Origin: Janthinobacterium sp. J1-1 | Lineage (GTDB): Bacteria; Pseudomonadota; Gammaproteobacteria; Burkholderiales; Burkholderiaceae_D | Assembly: GCF_030944405.1 (NCBI RefSeq) | Contig: NZ_CP132339.1 | Coordinates: 4,712,001 to 4,776,000 of the forward strand | DNA length: 64,000 bases | Reading direction: 5' to 3' | In this document: piece by piece, positions 15,629 to 25,166 of the stretch | Layout: the number at the start of each line of letters is the position of its first letter | Numbering within the stretch: the first letter of the stretch is position 1 | The notes under the pieces: model-generated | What the model was told of the DNA's origin: nothing | What the model saw: the letters and a program-made list of their open reading frames with translations, nothing else | Database searches by the model: none | Made by a program: the position numbers and the translations under genes

Positions 15629-16972
15629 CTAGCGGCCCTCCCAGTCGGAGCGCTGCAGGTCAAAATTCATGCTGGCCCAGGAACCGAACACGCTCTCGGC
15701 CGACAAGGTGCCACCATGGCGCTTGATCACGCCATAGCTGATGCTCAGCCCCAGGCCCAGCCCCTGGCCCACTTCGCGGGTGGTAAAGAACGGTTCGAAC
15801 ACGCGCGCCAGGTTTTCCGGCTCGATGCCGGGGCCGTTGTCGCGCACGCTGACATGCAGCCGCTCGTCCTGCCAGTACGCACTGATGCGGATTTCGAAGG
15901 GCTGCAGATTGCGCTTGCGCATCGACAGCACGGCGTTGCCCAGCAGGTTGATCAGCACGCCGACGATGGCCGCCTCGTCGCCGCGCACCAGGGTGTCTTC
16001 AGGCAATGCATGGCTGATATCGACGTTCTTGGTTTCGTGGCCGACCAGGCGGATGGCGGACTCCAGCGCGCGCTGGAACTGGAAGTGGCCCCGTTCGAGC
16101 TGGTCGCCGCTCTTGCGGTAGGCAAAGGTCTTCAGGTCCGAGACGATGTGCTGCACCCGCAGCATGCCCTGCTTGGCGTCGGCCAGGCATTCGCTGATCA
16201 GGGCGTTCTGACGCGCGGCCGGCTCTTCCATGGCAACGTCGATCGCCATCATGCAGAAATTGACGGGGTTGTTGACTTCATGCAGCAAGCCGGCCGCCAG
16301 CGTGCCGATCGCCGCCATCTTTTCCTGCTGCAGCATCTGGCCCTTGATATCGGCCAGGTCCTTGTTGGTCTCTTCCAGCTGCAAATTCTTTTGCGCGACT
16401 TCGGCCTTCAGCTGGAACAGCATGAAGCGCGCGCGTTCGTTAAAGTAGGTAAACACGGCGCTGATGCTGGCCGACATTACCAGGAACAGGCAGTTGACGA
16501 CGAATTCCGGCGACAGCTGCGCGCCGCCCGCATGCCAGGCGCAGGCGGCCACGTACAGCAGGCAGGACAGCGCGCCGAACACCATGTTCTGCCACAGGCC
16601 GAAGGCCAGCACGATACCCGAAGAATAGATCGCCAGGGTCATGCCGACGTAATAGATCGAGGCCGCGCCTTCGGTCATGGCGATCATCCAGGCGATCATC
16701 AGTTGCGGCAGCAGCAGCCAGGCAAACGTCATCCAGGCGATGCGTTCCTGCGCCCAGCGCGTGCGCATGGCCAGCGCCACGCAAAAAATCAGCGCCGCGA
16801 CCAGCACCCGCGCGCCCGTAAACGAGCGCTGCATGTCCGGATACAGCGCCGAATCCAGGCCCATGCCCAGCAGGATCAGCACAATGCCGGTATACGCCCC
16901 GCCACGGCTGAATTCCAGCCGGAAGTCGCGCAACACGGCCGTGTAGCCGGCATGCAGGCCTGGTCTGTCCAT
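15629..16972 (-). CDS. phcS: PhcS-like membrane sensor histidine kinase
   Basis: The 447-residue protein has about six membrane helices in residues 26-178, a short coiled coil, then a kinase core with H231 (GLLHEVNNP), N-box (NLLGNAV), G1 (DNGPGI), F-box (FEPFFTT) and G2 (GLGLGLSIS). All catalytic elements are intact. In Ralstonia PhcS senses a 3-hydroxy fatty acid methyl ester and phosphorylates PhcR. The ATG at 16972 overlaps the phcB stop codon (TGATG), so translation is coupled; a GTG one codon earlier is an alternative. The multi-helix sensor without a periplasmic domain fits a hydrophobic ligand. Confidence 0.8.
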   Translation of the reverse strand: MDRPGLHAGYTAVLRDFRLEFSRGGAYTGIVLILLGMGLDSALYPDMQRSFTGARVLVAALIFCVALAMRTRWAQERIAWMTFAWLLLPQLMIAWMIAMTEGAASIYYVGMTLAIYSSGIVLAFGLWQNMVFGALSCLLYVAACAWHAGGAQLSPEFVVNCLFLVMSASISAVFTYFNERARFMLFQLKAEVAQKNLQLEETNKDLADIKGQMLQQEKMAAIGTLAAGLLHEVNNPVNFCMMAIDVAMEEPAARQNALISECLADAKQGMLRVQHIVSDLKTFAYRKSGDQLERGHFQFQRALESAIRLVGHETKNVDISHALPEDTLVRGDEAAIVGVLINLLGNAVLSMRKRNLQPFEIRISAYWQDERLHVSVRDNGPGIEPENLARVFEPFFTTREVGQGLGLGLSISYGVIKRHGGTLSAESVFGSWASMNFDLQRSDWEGR

Positions 16973-18387
16973 CACGGAATGCTCACTTCCGCAAACACAT
17001 TCACGCCGGTGGCGTCGACATAGATGTGGCGCTCGACCGCATACTCGGGCAGCAGGGCCGACAAGGTCGCTTCATTGCGGTAGATCAAATGCCATTCCAG
17101 CAGATGCTCCATGCCGAACTTGCCGGGATTGTTTTCATGCACGTTGGTGACCAGCAAGCGCCCGCCCGGCCCCACGCGCGCCGCGAAGTGCATCAGCAGG
17201 CGCGCGCAGACCTTGTCGGACAAGTAATCGAACAGGCCGGCGCAATATACGGCGTCGAAATCGCCGCCCCTGCCCGCCTCCGCCTGCGCGGGGCCGTGGC
17301 GGCGCTTGAGCAGGTTGTGCACGGAGTCGTGCACGTATTCGATCACGGCCGGGCGGCCCGTGCGCTGCATGATGGTGTCCAGACGCGCGCGGGTCCAGTC
17401 CAGGGTCTCGCCGCTGAAGTCGACCAGCTCGAACGACAGCCACTGCGCATCCATGCAGGTGTCGAGGAAGCGCTGTACCTCGACGGCCGGGCCGCAGCCG
17501 ACATTGAGCACGCGAAACACGCGCCCGGCCTGGCGCGCCTCCGCCGCTTTTTGCGCGAGAAAGTCCGTCAGAATGTCGATGCGGTTGCGGTGCGCGGTGG
17601 CCACCGCCGCCTGCAAAAAGGCAGCATTGACGATCTGAAAATAAGTGCTGGGGCCCTGGCGCGGATCATCGAGCAACTGGTTGACCATCTGGTAGTCGCC
17701 CGCATAGCCGAGCGGCTTGGTAAAGGTGCGGAACACGAACGGCGCGCGCAGGATCATGGGATGCAGGGCGGCCTGGGCAAACGCGCGGTGGGCCGGCGCA
17801 TGCTCGTCGGGCACTTGCGCGGCGGCCGTTTCCAGCTGGCGCAAGTACAGCTGGGTTTGTTCCATCAGCGGCTGCGCCAGTTCATCGAAAATATCGCTGC
17901 GCAGGCGGCCATTTTCTTTCGGCAGCGAATCGGACAGGTCGACCTGCTCGACCCAGCGCGCCACTTCCGACAAAAAGGCGCGCATCTCGTTGACGACGAT
18001 CTGGTAATCGCGGCTGATGCGCGAGCGTTCGCTCCAGCCGGTGACAAAGGCCGACGATTCGCGGCCGATGGCGCCCTTGACCACCACCACGTCGCTCAGT
18101 TCGCGCCATTCATCGATCAGGGTCACCGACACGATGGCGGTCAGCCCCGTATTGACGCTGCTGATGACCACCGCCTTGCCGACATAAGCGTTCTTGGCCC
18201 CCATGCGCACGGTCAGTTCATTGAGCACTTCGCTCACCTGCACGATCGAATAGGGATTGTAGATTTCCATCACCAGCGAATTGCGCTGCAGGTTGAAAAT
18301 CGTACCGCGCACCGCTTCACCCTGGGTGTTGCGGAAACTGACGACTGGATCGATTTGCGATTGTGAATACACGATTGAGGTTATCAA
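16972..18387 (-). CDS. phcB: PhcB-like SAM-dependent methyltransferase making the quorum signal
   Basis: The 471-residue protein has an N-terminal PilZ-like beta region (residues 1-115) and a C-terminal class I methyltransferase domain with motif I VLNVGCGPAVEVQ and motif II-like FELVDFS. PhcB enzymes methylate 3-hydroxy fatty acids (palmitic or myristic in Ralstonia) to give the volatile signal. It heads an operon phcB-phcS-phcR-phcQ with overlapping or abutting genes. The start is uncertain: the only possible codons after the upstream in-frame stop are TTG at 18387 and GTG at 18372. No phcA-type LysR gene is in the window. Confidence 0.78.
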   Translation of the reverse strand: MITSIVYSQSQIDPVVSFRNTQGEAVRGTIFNLQRNSLVMEIYNPYSIVQVSEVLNELTVRMGAKNAYVGKAVVISSVNTGLTAIVSVTLIDEWRELSDVVVVKGAIGRESSAFVTGWSERSRISRDYQIVVNEMRAFLSEVARWVEQVDLSDSLPKENGRLRSDIFDELAQPLMEQTQLYLRQLETAAAQVPDEHAPAHRAFAQAALHPMILRAPFVFRTFTKPLGYAGDYQMVNQLLDDPRQGPSTYFQIVNAAFLQAAVATAHRNRIDILTDFLAQKAAEARQAGRVFRVLNVGCGPAVEVQRFLDTCMDAQWLSFELVDFSGETLDWTRARLDTIMQRTGRPAVIEYVHDSVHNLLKRRHGPAQAEAGRGGDFDAVYCAGLFDYLSDKVCARLLMHFAARVGPGGRLLVTNVHENNPGKFGMEHLLEWHLIYRNEATLSALLPEYAVERHIYVDATGVNVFAEVSIP

Positions 18388-18559
18388 GTTGTCGGTTTCT
18401 GGCCGTCATCCGTGCCCGGGATGCGCCAGCGACCGCACAGGGTTGGTGGCCGGCCTGGCCATTTTCCAGCGTCTGTTATCGCTCTTGTCGAGTGTACTAT
18501 GGATGTAGCCGGAAGGGCAATTGTTCGCTCTGGAACCTATCTGTGCGTGGCCCGGACGC

Positions 18560-19567
18560 CTATCCCGAGACGAACAAACCGAGCGCGTGGCGCAGCAATT
18601 GCGGCGTCTGCCCGGTCCAGCGCTTGAACGAGCGGCGAAAATTGGTGGCGTCGTGAAAACCCAGGTAGGCGGCCACGGCGTCGTTGTCATAGCCATGGGC
18701 CTGGAACAGATAGATGGCCTTGTGTGCGCGCACCTGGTCGAGCTCGGCCTGGAAGTGGCTGCCGTGGCGCGCCAGGTGGCGCTTCAGGGTGGCCGGGCTG
18801 ACGCCGAAGTCCTGCGCCGTGCGCTCCAGGGTCGGCGCGCGGCGCAGTTCGCGCAGCAGATAATCGTACAGGCCGCCAAGCAGGCTGGGCGCGGGCGCCG
18901 CCTCCAGGCTGGCGGCGCGCTGCGCCAGGGCGGCCGCGGTGGCGTTGCCGCGTGGCCAGGGCCGGTCCAGCCAGGCCGTGTCGATCAGCATGGCGTCGAG
19001 CTGGCAATCGAAACGCAAGTCCTGGCCCAGGTGTACCTCGTGCTGTTCCACATGGCGCGGCCGCGCGCGGTTGAAGCAATAGCGCCATGGCAGCTTCTCG
19101 CCGGCCAGCCAGCGGCACATGGCGCTCAGGGCCGTCATGTGCATTTCGACCAGGAAGGGCAACTGGCTCGGCGCGCCGAAGGCATCGGTCCAGTACAGCA
19201 CCTGCAAGGCGCCGGCGTCGCGCAGGCGCGGCTGCAACAGCGGACACAGTCGTGTATGGCTGCCGCACAGCACGCCCAGGGCCTGGCGCAGATTCTGCGC
19301 CTGCAGCAACGCGTGGCTGACGGCGCCATAGTGCCCGGGCAGCAATTGCTGGCCCAGCATGAAACTGGTATCGCTGCTATCGAGGCTGCGCGCCACATTG
19401 GCCAGCAACTGCAGGTATTGGGTGGCCGACAGCAGGCTGTCATCCAGCCCATCGTCGACGCTGTCGAGACCGGTGCCGCGCAGCAGCGGCGCGCCGGGCG
19501 CATCGCGCGAGCGGGCATAGCCGAGCACCAGCGCCGGCTGGTGCCGCGCCGCAATGCTGGGCTCCAT
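18560..19567 (-). CDS. AraC-family transcriptional regulator (arabinose-binding-like N-terminus, 335 aa)
   Basis: The C-terminal 100 residues hold the two AraC helix-turn-helices: RTAQDFGVSPATLKRHLARHG and AVAAYLGFHDATNFRRSFKRW followed by G-x-TPQLLR. The N-terminal 200 residues resemble the ligand-binding region of OruR/Arabinose_bd regulators. The ATG at 19567 is chosen because it gives the usual family length and lies 27 bases after the stop of the membrane GGDEF gene; the frame is open further upstream but overlaps that gene. It may be co-transcribed with it. Target genes are unknown; the phc operon begins about 170 bases downstream on the same strand. Confidence 0.82.
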   Translation of the reverse strand: MEPSIAARHQPALVLGYARSRDAPGAPLLRGTGLDSVDDGLDDSLLSATQYLQLLANVARSLDSSDTSFMLGQQLLPGHYGAVSHALLQAQNLRQALGVLCGSHTRLCPLLQPRLRDAGALQVLYWTDAFGAPSQLPFLVEMHMTALSAMCRWLAGEKLPWRYCFNRARPRHVEQHEVHLGQDLRFDCQLDAMLIDTAWLDRPWPRGNATAAALAQRAASLEAAPAPSLLGGLYDYLLRELRRAPTLERTAQDFGVSPATLKRHLARHGSHFQAELDQVRAHKAIYLFQAHGYDNDAVAAYLGFHDATNFRRSFKRWTGQTPQLLRHALGLFVSG

Positions 19568-19593
19568 TGCCTGCGTCAGTTTCACCGGGCAGT

Positions 19594-20478
19594 TCAAGCG
19601 GGCGCCGCGCCGCGCAGCGGCGTTTCCACGGCACGGCTCAGCTCGGCCAGCACCACTTCGGGTACGCCATCGGTCATCGAGCAGGCATGGCGCAGGCTCA
19701 GGGCCACTTCGCCATCCCTGGCGAAATGGCGCATCTGGCCGACCATGAAACACAGGTGGCGCGCCACCTCGACGGCGTCCGTGCGGGCCACGCCCGGCAT
19801 CAGCACGGCAAAGCGGTCGCCCGCATAGCGGCACAGCAGGTCGTCATTGCGCAAGTTCAGCAGCAGCATATGGCCGACCGCCTGCAGCACGCGGTCGCCT
19901 TCGGCATGGCCGTGTTCGCGGTTGATCAAATGAAATTTGTCGATATCGAGCAGCACCAGCGCACAATCGACGCCGGGGCGGCGCTCCTGCTCCAGCCGCA
20001 GCTGCGTGCGCAGATAGCTGGCGTCGGCCAGCTGGGTGATGCGGTCGAATGCACGATGGTCGCGGAACAGGCGCTCGCGCTTTTGCAGGTGCTCGTTCAG
20101 GCGAAACTGTTCATGGCGCCAGTAGTACATGCCCACCGTCACCAGCAGCATGCCGAAAGGAATCAGCGCTTCGAGCCAGTTGTCCCACAGCTCCTGCTTG
20201 TCGACGGCAAAGAATTCATCGAGACAATCGGCCCAGGACCCCAGCATGATGGCGCACAGGCCGCCCGCCAGCAGGCGCGTCACCAGCCCGCGCGGCCGGC
20301 TGCTGAGGGTGAACAGGAACCAGATGCCCGCCATCACGGCCGTGCCGCCTTCGCAGACGATGTCCATCCATTTCCAGGCGTGAAACGGCTTGGCCACGCC
20401 CAGGGTCGAATACAGCAGGAAAAAGACCGGCAGCGCCAGCGCGGCGGCGATCAGACTGTTGCGGTGAAGTTGCAGCAT
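19594..20478 (-). CDS. Membrane protein with degenerate GGDEF domain
   Basis: The 294-residue protein has four hydrophobic segments in the first 135 residues and then a GGDEF-type domain (about 150-285). The signature position reads AGDRF (RYAGDRFAVLMPG) rather than GGDEF, and no RxxD I-site precedes it, so diguanylate cyclase activity is unlikely; a role as GTP-binding or regulatory partner is possible. AAGGG upstream supports the ATG at 20478; in-frame codons up to 20577 lack such support. It lies just upstream of the AraC gene, pointing to a joint membrane-signal-to-transcription unit. Confidence 0.78.
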   Translation of the reverse strand: MLQLHRNSLIAAALALPVFFLLYSTLGVAKPFHAWKWMDIVCEGGTAVMAGIWFLFTLSSRPRGLVTRLLAGGLCAIMLGSWADCLDEFFAVDKQELWDNWLEALIPFGMLLVTVGMYYWRHEQFRLNEHLQKRERLFRDHRAFDRITQLADASYLRTQLRLEQERRPGVDCALVLLDIDKFHLINREHGHAEGDRVLQAVGHMLLLNLRNDDLLCRYAGDRFAVLMPGVARTDAVEVARHLCFMVGQMRHFARDGEVALSLRHACSMTDGVPEVVLAELSRAVETPLRGAAPA

Positions 20479-20764
20479 GGCGTTACCCTTTTTGACAAGT
20501 GCGCCCACCATACCGGCCAGCCATGACAGCACGATGACATGCGCGTGGCGCGGCGGCGACAGGTGCAAACGGCTCACGGCGAGAGCGAAAGCCCCGCTAA
20601 AAACATGGCGCCGCCGCCCTGGCCCGTGCGTGCAAGAGTCATTTCAGCTCATCCGGGCCTGAAACCCGCTGCCAGCGCGCGTTTGTGCCGCGCCCTGTCA
20701 TGGATCGGTCATATTTGCTGCCTAGAATCCGCCCGGTTCCCTCCACTCCCCTCTTGAGCCCAAC

Positions 20765-23287
20765 ATGAAAACCAGCATCACTTCTTCGATGTCTTCCCCG
20801 CTGCGCCTGTCCGCGCTGGCCCTGGCCGTGATGGCCGCCTTCCATGCGCCAGCGCAGGCCCAGGACGAGTCCGCTACAGTAGTCATCAAGGGCCAGCGTT
20901 CCAGCCTGCGCAATGCGATTGCGGCCCAGGAAAAGGCCGACAATATCGTCAGCGTGATCAGCAGCGACGATATCGGCGGCCTGCCCGACAAGAACGCGGC
21001 CGAAGCGCTGGCCAGGTTGCCCGGCGTTTCCGTGCAGCGCGACCAGGGCGAAGGCCGCTATATCACCGTGCGCGGCCTGGGGCCGGACCTGAACGCCGTC
21101 ACCATCAATGGCGCCCTGGTGCCCTCGCCCGAAGCGGGCCGCCGCGCCGTCGCGCTCGACATCCTGCCGGCCGGCCTGATCCGCACCCTGGAAGTGTCCA
21201 AAACCCTGCTGCCGGAAATGGACGCCAACTCGCTGGGCGCCACGGTGGAGGTGAAATCGCTGTCGGCCTTCGATGTGCCGGGCAAACTGTTGTCGGCGAA
21301 TATCGCCGCCAGCCACGACGATAAAACCGGCAAGACCAGCCCCAGCGGCGGCGCGCTGTGGGCCCAGCGCTTTCTCGATGGCAAGCTGGGCGTGGCGGCC
21401 GGCATCAGCGCCGAAAAGCGCTCCTTCGGTTCCGACGACGTGGAAACCGGCGGCGCCTGGAGCAACGGCCGCCTGAGCAGCCTGGAATTGCGCGACTACC
21501 TCCCGGTGAGGAAGCGCGGCGCGCTGGCCGTCAACCTCGACTACCGCCCCGAAGCGGGCAACAGCTGGTTCCTGCGCTCTTTCCTCAGCGAGTTTTCCGA
21601 CAATGAAGTGCGCGACCGTATCACCATCAGCAATATCGCGGGCGGCAGCCTGGCGGAAGGCGAAACGGGCACGGCGCGCGCCGAACGCCGCATCCGCCAG
21701 CGCAAGTACACGCAGCAGGTGCGGTCCCTGGTATTGGGCACCCAGCAAACGGCGGGCGACTGGACCCTCGATATCAAGGGCGGCGCCAGCCGCGCCACCG
21801 AAGACACGCCGGAGTCCTTGAACGACGGACGTTTTCGCGCCACCAGCAATATCGCCGGCGTCGGCTTTACCGACACCCAGCAGCCGCTGTTGACCGGCCC
21901 GGCCTCGCTGTACGACCCGGCCAGCTATGCACTGAACGCCATCACCCTGCAGCAGCGCTATTCGAAAGACAATGAACACCATGCGCGCATCGATCTCACC
22001 CGCAAGTTCGATAGCGCCACCCTGAAATTCGGCGCCAAGGCCAGCCGCCGCGAAAAAACCAATGACACCAATCAATGGGCGTATAACAGCAGCAAGGCCA
22101 CCAGCGGCAATTACTGGGGTGCGGGCAGCACCGCCATGAGCGCTTTCGTGCAGGGCCGCAATCTCGACTACGACCTGGGCGCCATCGGCGTGGCGCTCGA
22201 CCCCGCTTTGATCCGCGCCCGCGTGGCCGGCCTGGACCGCGACAAGGCGCGCCTGGCCACCGAATCGATCATCAATGACTACCGCATGCAGGAAGACATC
22301 AATTCCATGTACGTGCAGAACAGCTATGACTTCGATGCCTGGCATGTGCTGGGCGGCGTGCGCGCCGAGCGCACCAGCTTTGAAGCCGCCGGCTCGCAAG
22401 TGAACAGCAGCGGCGTCGCCACCCCCTTGACGCGCGAGCGTTCCTACACCAACTGGCTGCCGAACCTGCAGACGCGCTACGACCTCGACCAGAAGACCAG
22501 CGTGCGCGCCGCCTGGACCCAGGCCGTGGTACGGGCCAACTTCAGCCAGTTGGCGCCCGGCGTCAGCCTGGCCAGCAATACGGAAGCGGTGATCGGCAAC
22601 CCGGACCTGAAACCCTTGAAGGCCAACAACCTGGACCTCGGCATCGAGCGGGTGCTGGGCAACGACGGCGTGCTGTCGGCCTACGGTTTCTACAAGGACA
22701 TCAAGAATTTTACCTACACCACCAACCTGGCCGGCACCGGCCAGTGGGCCAGCTACACCAGCGCCACCTCGTATGCGAATGGCGACGCGGCCAAGGTCAA
22801 AGGTATCGAGCTTTCTTACATGCAGCCGCTGCGCATGTTGCCCGCACCGTTCAACCAGCTCCTGCTGGGCGTCAACGGCACCTTGACCACCTCGTCGGCG
22901 CAGATCGCCCGCTACGACAAGGCGGCCGGCCGCCAGTTGTCGCGCAACATCCGCCTGCCGGGCCAGTCGAACCAGGTGATGAATTTGATGCTGGGCTATG
23001 AAACCGGCCCCGTCAGCGCCCGCCTGGCCCTCAACTACAAGTCGCCGTATCTGCTGGAAATGGGCGGCGATATCCTGCAGCAAAGCCAGGACCATATTGT
23101 CGACAGCCAGAAGCAGCTCGATTTTTCGCTGTCGTACCAGCTCAGCAAGCAACTCCAGCTGACGTTCGAGGCGGCCAACCTGAACAATGAAAAATACTAT
23201 GTCTATCAAGGCACGAAGCAGTTCAACGTGCAGAACGAACAATACGGCCGCACCTACAAGCTGAGCCTGAAAGCGAGCGCCTTTTAA
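20765..23287 (+). CDS. TonB-dependent outer-membrane receptor, partner of phytase
   Basis: The 840-residue protein has a signal peptide (to about residue 32, HAPAQAQ), a plug domain with GLPDKNAAEALARLPGV and YITVRGLGPDLNAVTINGA, and a 22-strand barrel ending in Phe (LSLKASAF). The plug signature is of the group that imports sugars and organic phosphates in Caulobacter-type bacteria. Its stop codon overlaps the start of a phytase gene by one base, so the two are co-translated; the receptor probably takes up phytate or the lower inositol phosphates produced. An upstream regulator of the FecR type is not present. Confidence 0.88.
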   Translation: MKTSITSSMSSPLRLSALALAVMAAFHAPAQAQDESATVVIKGQRSSLRNAIAAQEKADNIVSVISSDDIGGLPDKNAAEALARLPGVSVQRDQGEGRYITVRGLGPDLNAVTINGALVPSPEAGRRAVALDILPAGLIRTLEVSKTLLPEMDANSLGATVEVKSLSAFDVPGKLLSANIAASHDDKTGKTSPSGGALWAQRFLDGKLGVAAGISAEKRSFGSDDVETGGAWSNGRLSSLELRDYLPVRKRGALAVNLDYRPEAGNSWFLRSFLSEFSDNEVRDRITISNIAGGSLAEGETGTARAERRIRQRKYTQQVRSLVLGTQQTAGDWTLDIKGGASRATEDTPESLNDGRFRATSNIAGVGFTDTQQPLLTGPASLYDPASYALNAITLQQRYSKDNEHHARIDLTRKFDSATLKFGAKASRREKTNDTNQWAYNSSKATSGNYWGAGSTAMSAFVQGRNLDYDLGAIGVALDPALIRARVAGLDRDKARLATESIINDYRMQEDINSMYVQNSYDFDAWHVLGGVRAERTSFEAAGSQVNSSGVATPLTRERSYTNWLPNLQTRYDLDQKTSVRAAWTQAVVRANFSQLAPGVSLASNTEAVIGNPDLKPLKANNLDLGIERVLGNDGVLSAYGFYKDIKNFTYTTNLAGTGQWASYTSATSYANGDAAKVKGIELSYMQPLRMLPAPFNQLLLGVNGTLTTSSAQIARYDKAAGRQLSRNIRLPGQSNQVMNLMLGYETGPVSARLALNYKSPYLLEMGGDILQQSQDHIVDSQKQLDFSLSYQLSKQLQLTFEAANLNNEKYYVYQGTKQFNVQNEQYGRTYKLSLKASAF

Positions 23288-25149
23288 TGAAAACGATGAA
23301 ACAATCCCTGCTCTGCGCCGCCCTGCTGGCCGCTTTTGCCGCCCCGGCCAGCGTGCTGGCCGCCAACTTGCCTGCCCTGCCCGCCTTTACGCAACAGGCC
23401 GAAGAACTGGCGCGCCTGCCCGGCGGCGGCTGGCTGGCGCTGGACAAGCATGGCCTGCACCTGTTCGACAAAAGCGGCCGCGAGCAGGACAATATCCCGG
23501 TGCGCGCCAAGCAGCTCGACACGCGCATCGCCGGTGACCAGGTGCTGGCCGTCTTCCTGGAAGCCGATACGCAGCGCCCCGTGCCCGTCACGGTGGACCT
23601 GCAAGCCGGTAAACTCACGCGGCTGGCACCGTTCCCGGACGCCACGTTTTCGGTGGAAGCGTCCTGTTTGTACCGCGACGCCCAGCGGCTCGATCATCTG
23701 TTCCTGATCGCCAAGGATGGCCAGGCCGAGCAATGGGTGATGCAGGGCGAACAGCGCCGCCTGGTGCGCAAGCTGGCCCTGCCGCCGCACGTCAAGCATT
23801 GCCGGGTTGACGATGGCGCCAAGCAATTGCTGGTCAGCGAGGGCAACCTGGGTGTGTGGGCCTATGACGCCGAGTCCGAAGGCATGGGCAAGCGCGAGGC
23901 GGTGGCCTTGCGCCGCCCTTACGGCCAGCTGGACGGCGGCGCCGGCGCCTTGGCCGTGCTGCCGGGCGGCGTGGCGGTGCTGGACGCCAAGGCCGCAAAA
24001 CTGCATCTGCTGGCGCACAAGGATGGCCGCTGGACGGCCTTGCCGCCACAAGCCGTGGCCCTGAACGCGCGCAAGGGCGACAGCCAGCTGGCCCTGGACG
24101 AGGGCAAACTGCTGCTGCGCGGCAAAAATGGCTGGCAGTCGCGCGCCCTGGACTGGCAGGGCAAGGCCGAAAAAACGATGCCGGTGGCCATTATCGAACC
24201 GCAGGCGCAAACGGAGCCGATGGCGCGCCAGGGCGACGCAGCCGACGATCCGGCCATCTGGCTGTCCAGCAACCCGGCCGACGCACGCATCCTGGGCACG
24301 AATAAAAAGCAGGGCCTGCTGGTCTACGACCTGCAGGGCAAGCAGACGCAGTTGCTGGAAGTGGGCAGGCTGAACAATGTCGACGTGCGCCAGGGCATCA
24401 ACCTGGGCGGCGCCAAGGTCGACCTGGCCGTCGCCACCCGCCGCGACGACAACACCATGATGTTGTTCAGCATTGCCGCCAATGGCGAGCTCAGCGTCGC
24501 CGGCAGCTTTGCCACCGGCCTGAACGATATCTACGGCATGTGCTTGTACCAGCCCAAGGCGGGCGGCGTGGAAGCATTTATCAACGACAAGGACGGCACT
24601 TTCCAGCAGTACCAGATAGGCATGAGTGACGGCAAATTCGGCGCCACCCTGCTGCGCAGCTTCAAGGTCGCCACCCAACCCGAAGGCTGCGTGGCCGACG
24701 ATAACAGCGGCCGTTTGTTCCTCGGCGAAGAGCGGCGCGGCGTCTGGACCACCTCGGCCGATGCGGCCAGGCCGGACGCCCTCAGCATGGTATTGCCGGT
24801 CGGCGCCAACCTGGCGGCCGACGTGGAAGGCATGGCCATCTACCACGGCCGCAATGGCGCCCCCAGCTACCTGGTGGTCTCCAGCCAGGGCGACAGCAGC
24901 TACGTGGTGCTGGACGCCACCGCCCCGTACAAGGTGCGCGGCCGCTTCCGGGTCGGCTTCAACCTGCAGGCCGGCATCGATGGCACCTCCGAGACCGATG
25001 GCCTGGAAGTGACCTCAAGTAACCTGGGCGGCCCGTATGCGCAAGGCATGCTGGTGATCCAGGACGGCTACAAGCGCTTGCCGGACGGCCCGCAGAACTT
25101 CAAGTATGTGGCGTGGGCAGATGTGGCGAAAGCCTTGAAGCTGGATTAA
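23287..25149 (+). CDS. Beta-propeller phytase (3-phytase), two-domain form
   Basis: The 620-residue secreted protein (signal peptide MKQSLLCAALLAAFAAPASVLA) ends in a canonical beta-propeller phytase domain with DDPAIW (320-325), RDDNTMMLF, EGCVADD and GTSETDGLEV. These residues bind the calcium ions and phosphates. The first 290 residues form a second, incomplete propeller, as in dual-domain phytases where the N-terminal domain improves phytate release. It hydrolyses inositol hexakisphosphate to give phosphate. Translation starts inside the stop codon of the TonB receptor gene (TAATG); a second ATG three codons on is an alternative. Confidence 0.9.
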   Translation: MKTMKQSLLCAALLAAFAAPASVLAANLPALPAFTQQAEELARLPGGGWLALDKHGLHLFDKSGREQDNIPVRAKQLDTRIAGDQVLAVFLEADTQRPVPVTVDLQAGKLTRLAPFPDATFSVEASCLYRDAQRLDHLFLIAKDGQAEQWVMQGEQRRLVRKLALPPHVKHCRVDDGAKQLLVSEGNLGVWAYDAESEGMGKREAVALRRPYGQLDGGAGALAVLPGGVAVLDAKAAKLHLLAHKDGRWTALPPQAVALNARKGDSQLALDEGKLLLRGKNGWQSRALDWQGKAEKTMPVAIIEPQAQTEPMARQGDAADDPAIWLSSNPADARILGTNKKQGLLVYDLQGKQTQLLEVGRLNNVDVRQGINLGGAKVDLAVATRRDDNTMMLFSIAANGELSVAGSFATGLNDIYGMCLYQPKAGGVEAFINDKDGTFQQYQIGMSDGKFGATLLRSFKVATQPEGCVADDNSGRLFLGEERRGVWTTSADAARPDALSMVLPVGANLAADVEGMAIYHGRNGAPSYLVVSSQGDSSYVVLDATAPYKVRGRFRVGFNLQAGIDGTSETDGLEVTSSNLGGPYAQGMLVIQDGYKRLPDGPQNFKYVAWADVAKALKLD

Positions 25150-25166
25150 TGGCGACTGGGCGCGCC

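Noticed and set aside
15569..17023. A plus-strand frame opposite phcR and phcS
   Set aside because: No domain is recognisable, and the minus strand encodes two well-supported signalling proteins.
20639..23242. An open frame of 867 codons opposite the TonB receptor
   Set aside because: Low-complexity His/Gly/Arg-rich translation typical of antisense frames; the receptor on the plus strand is clear.
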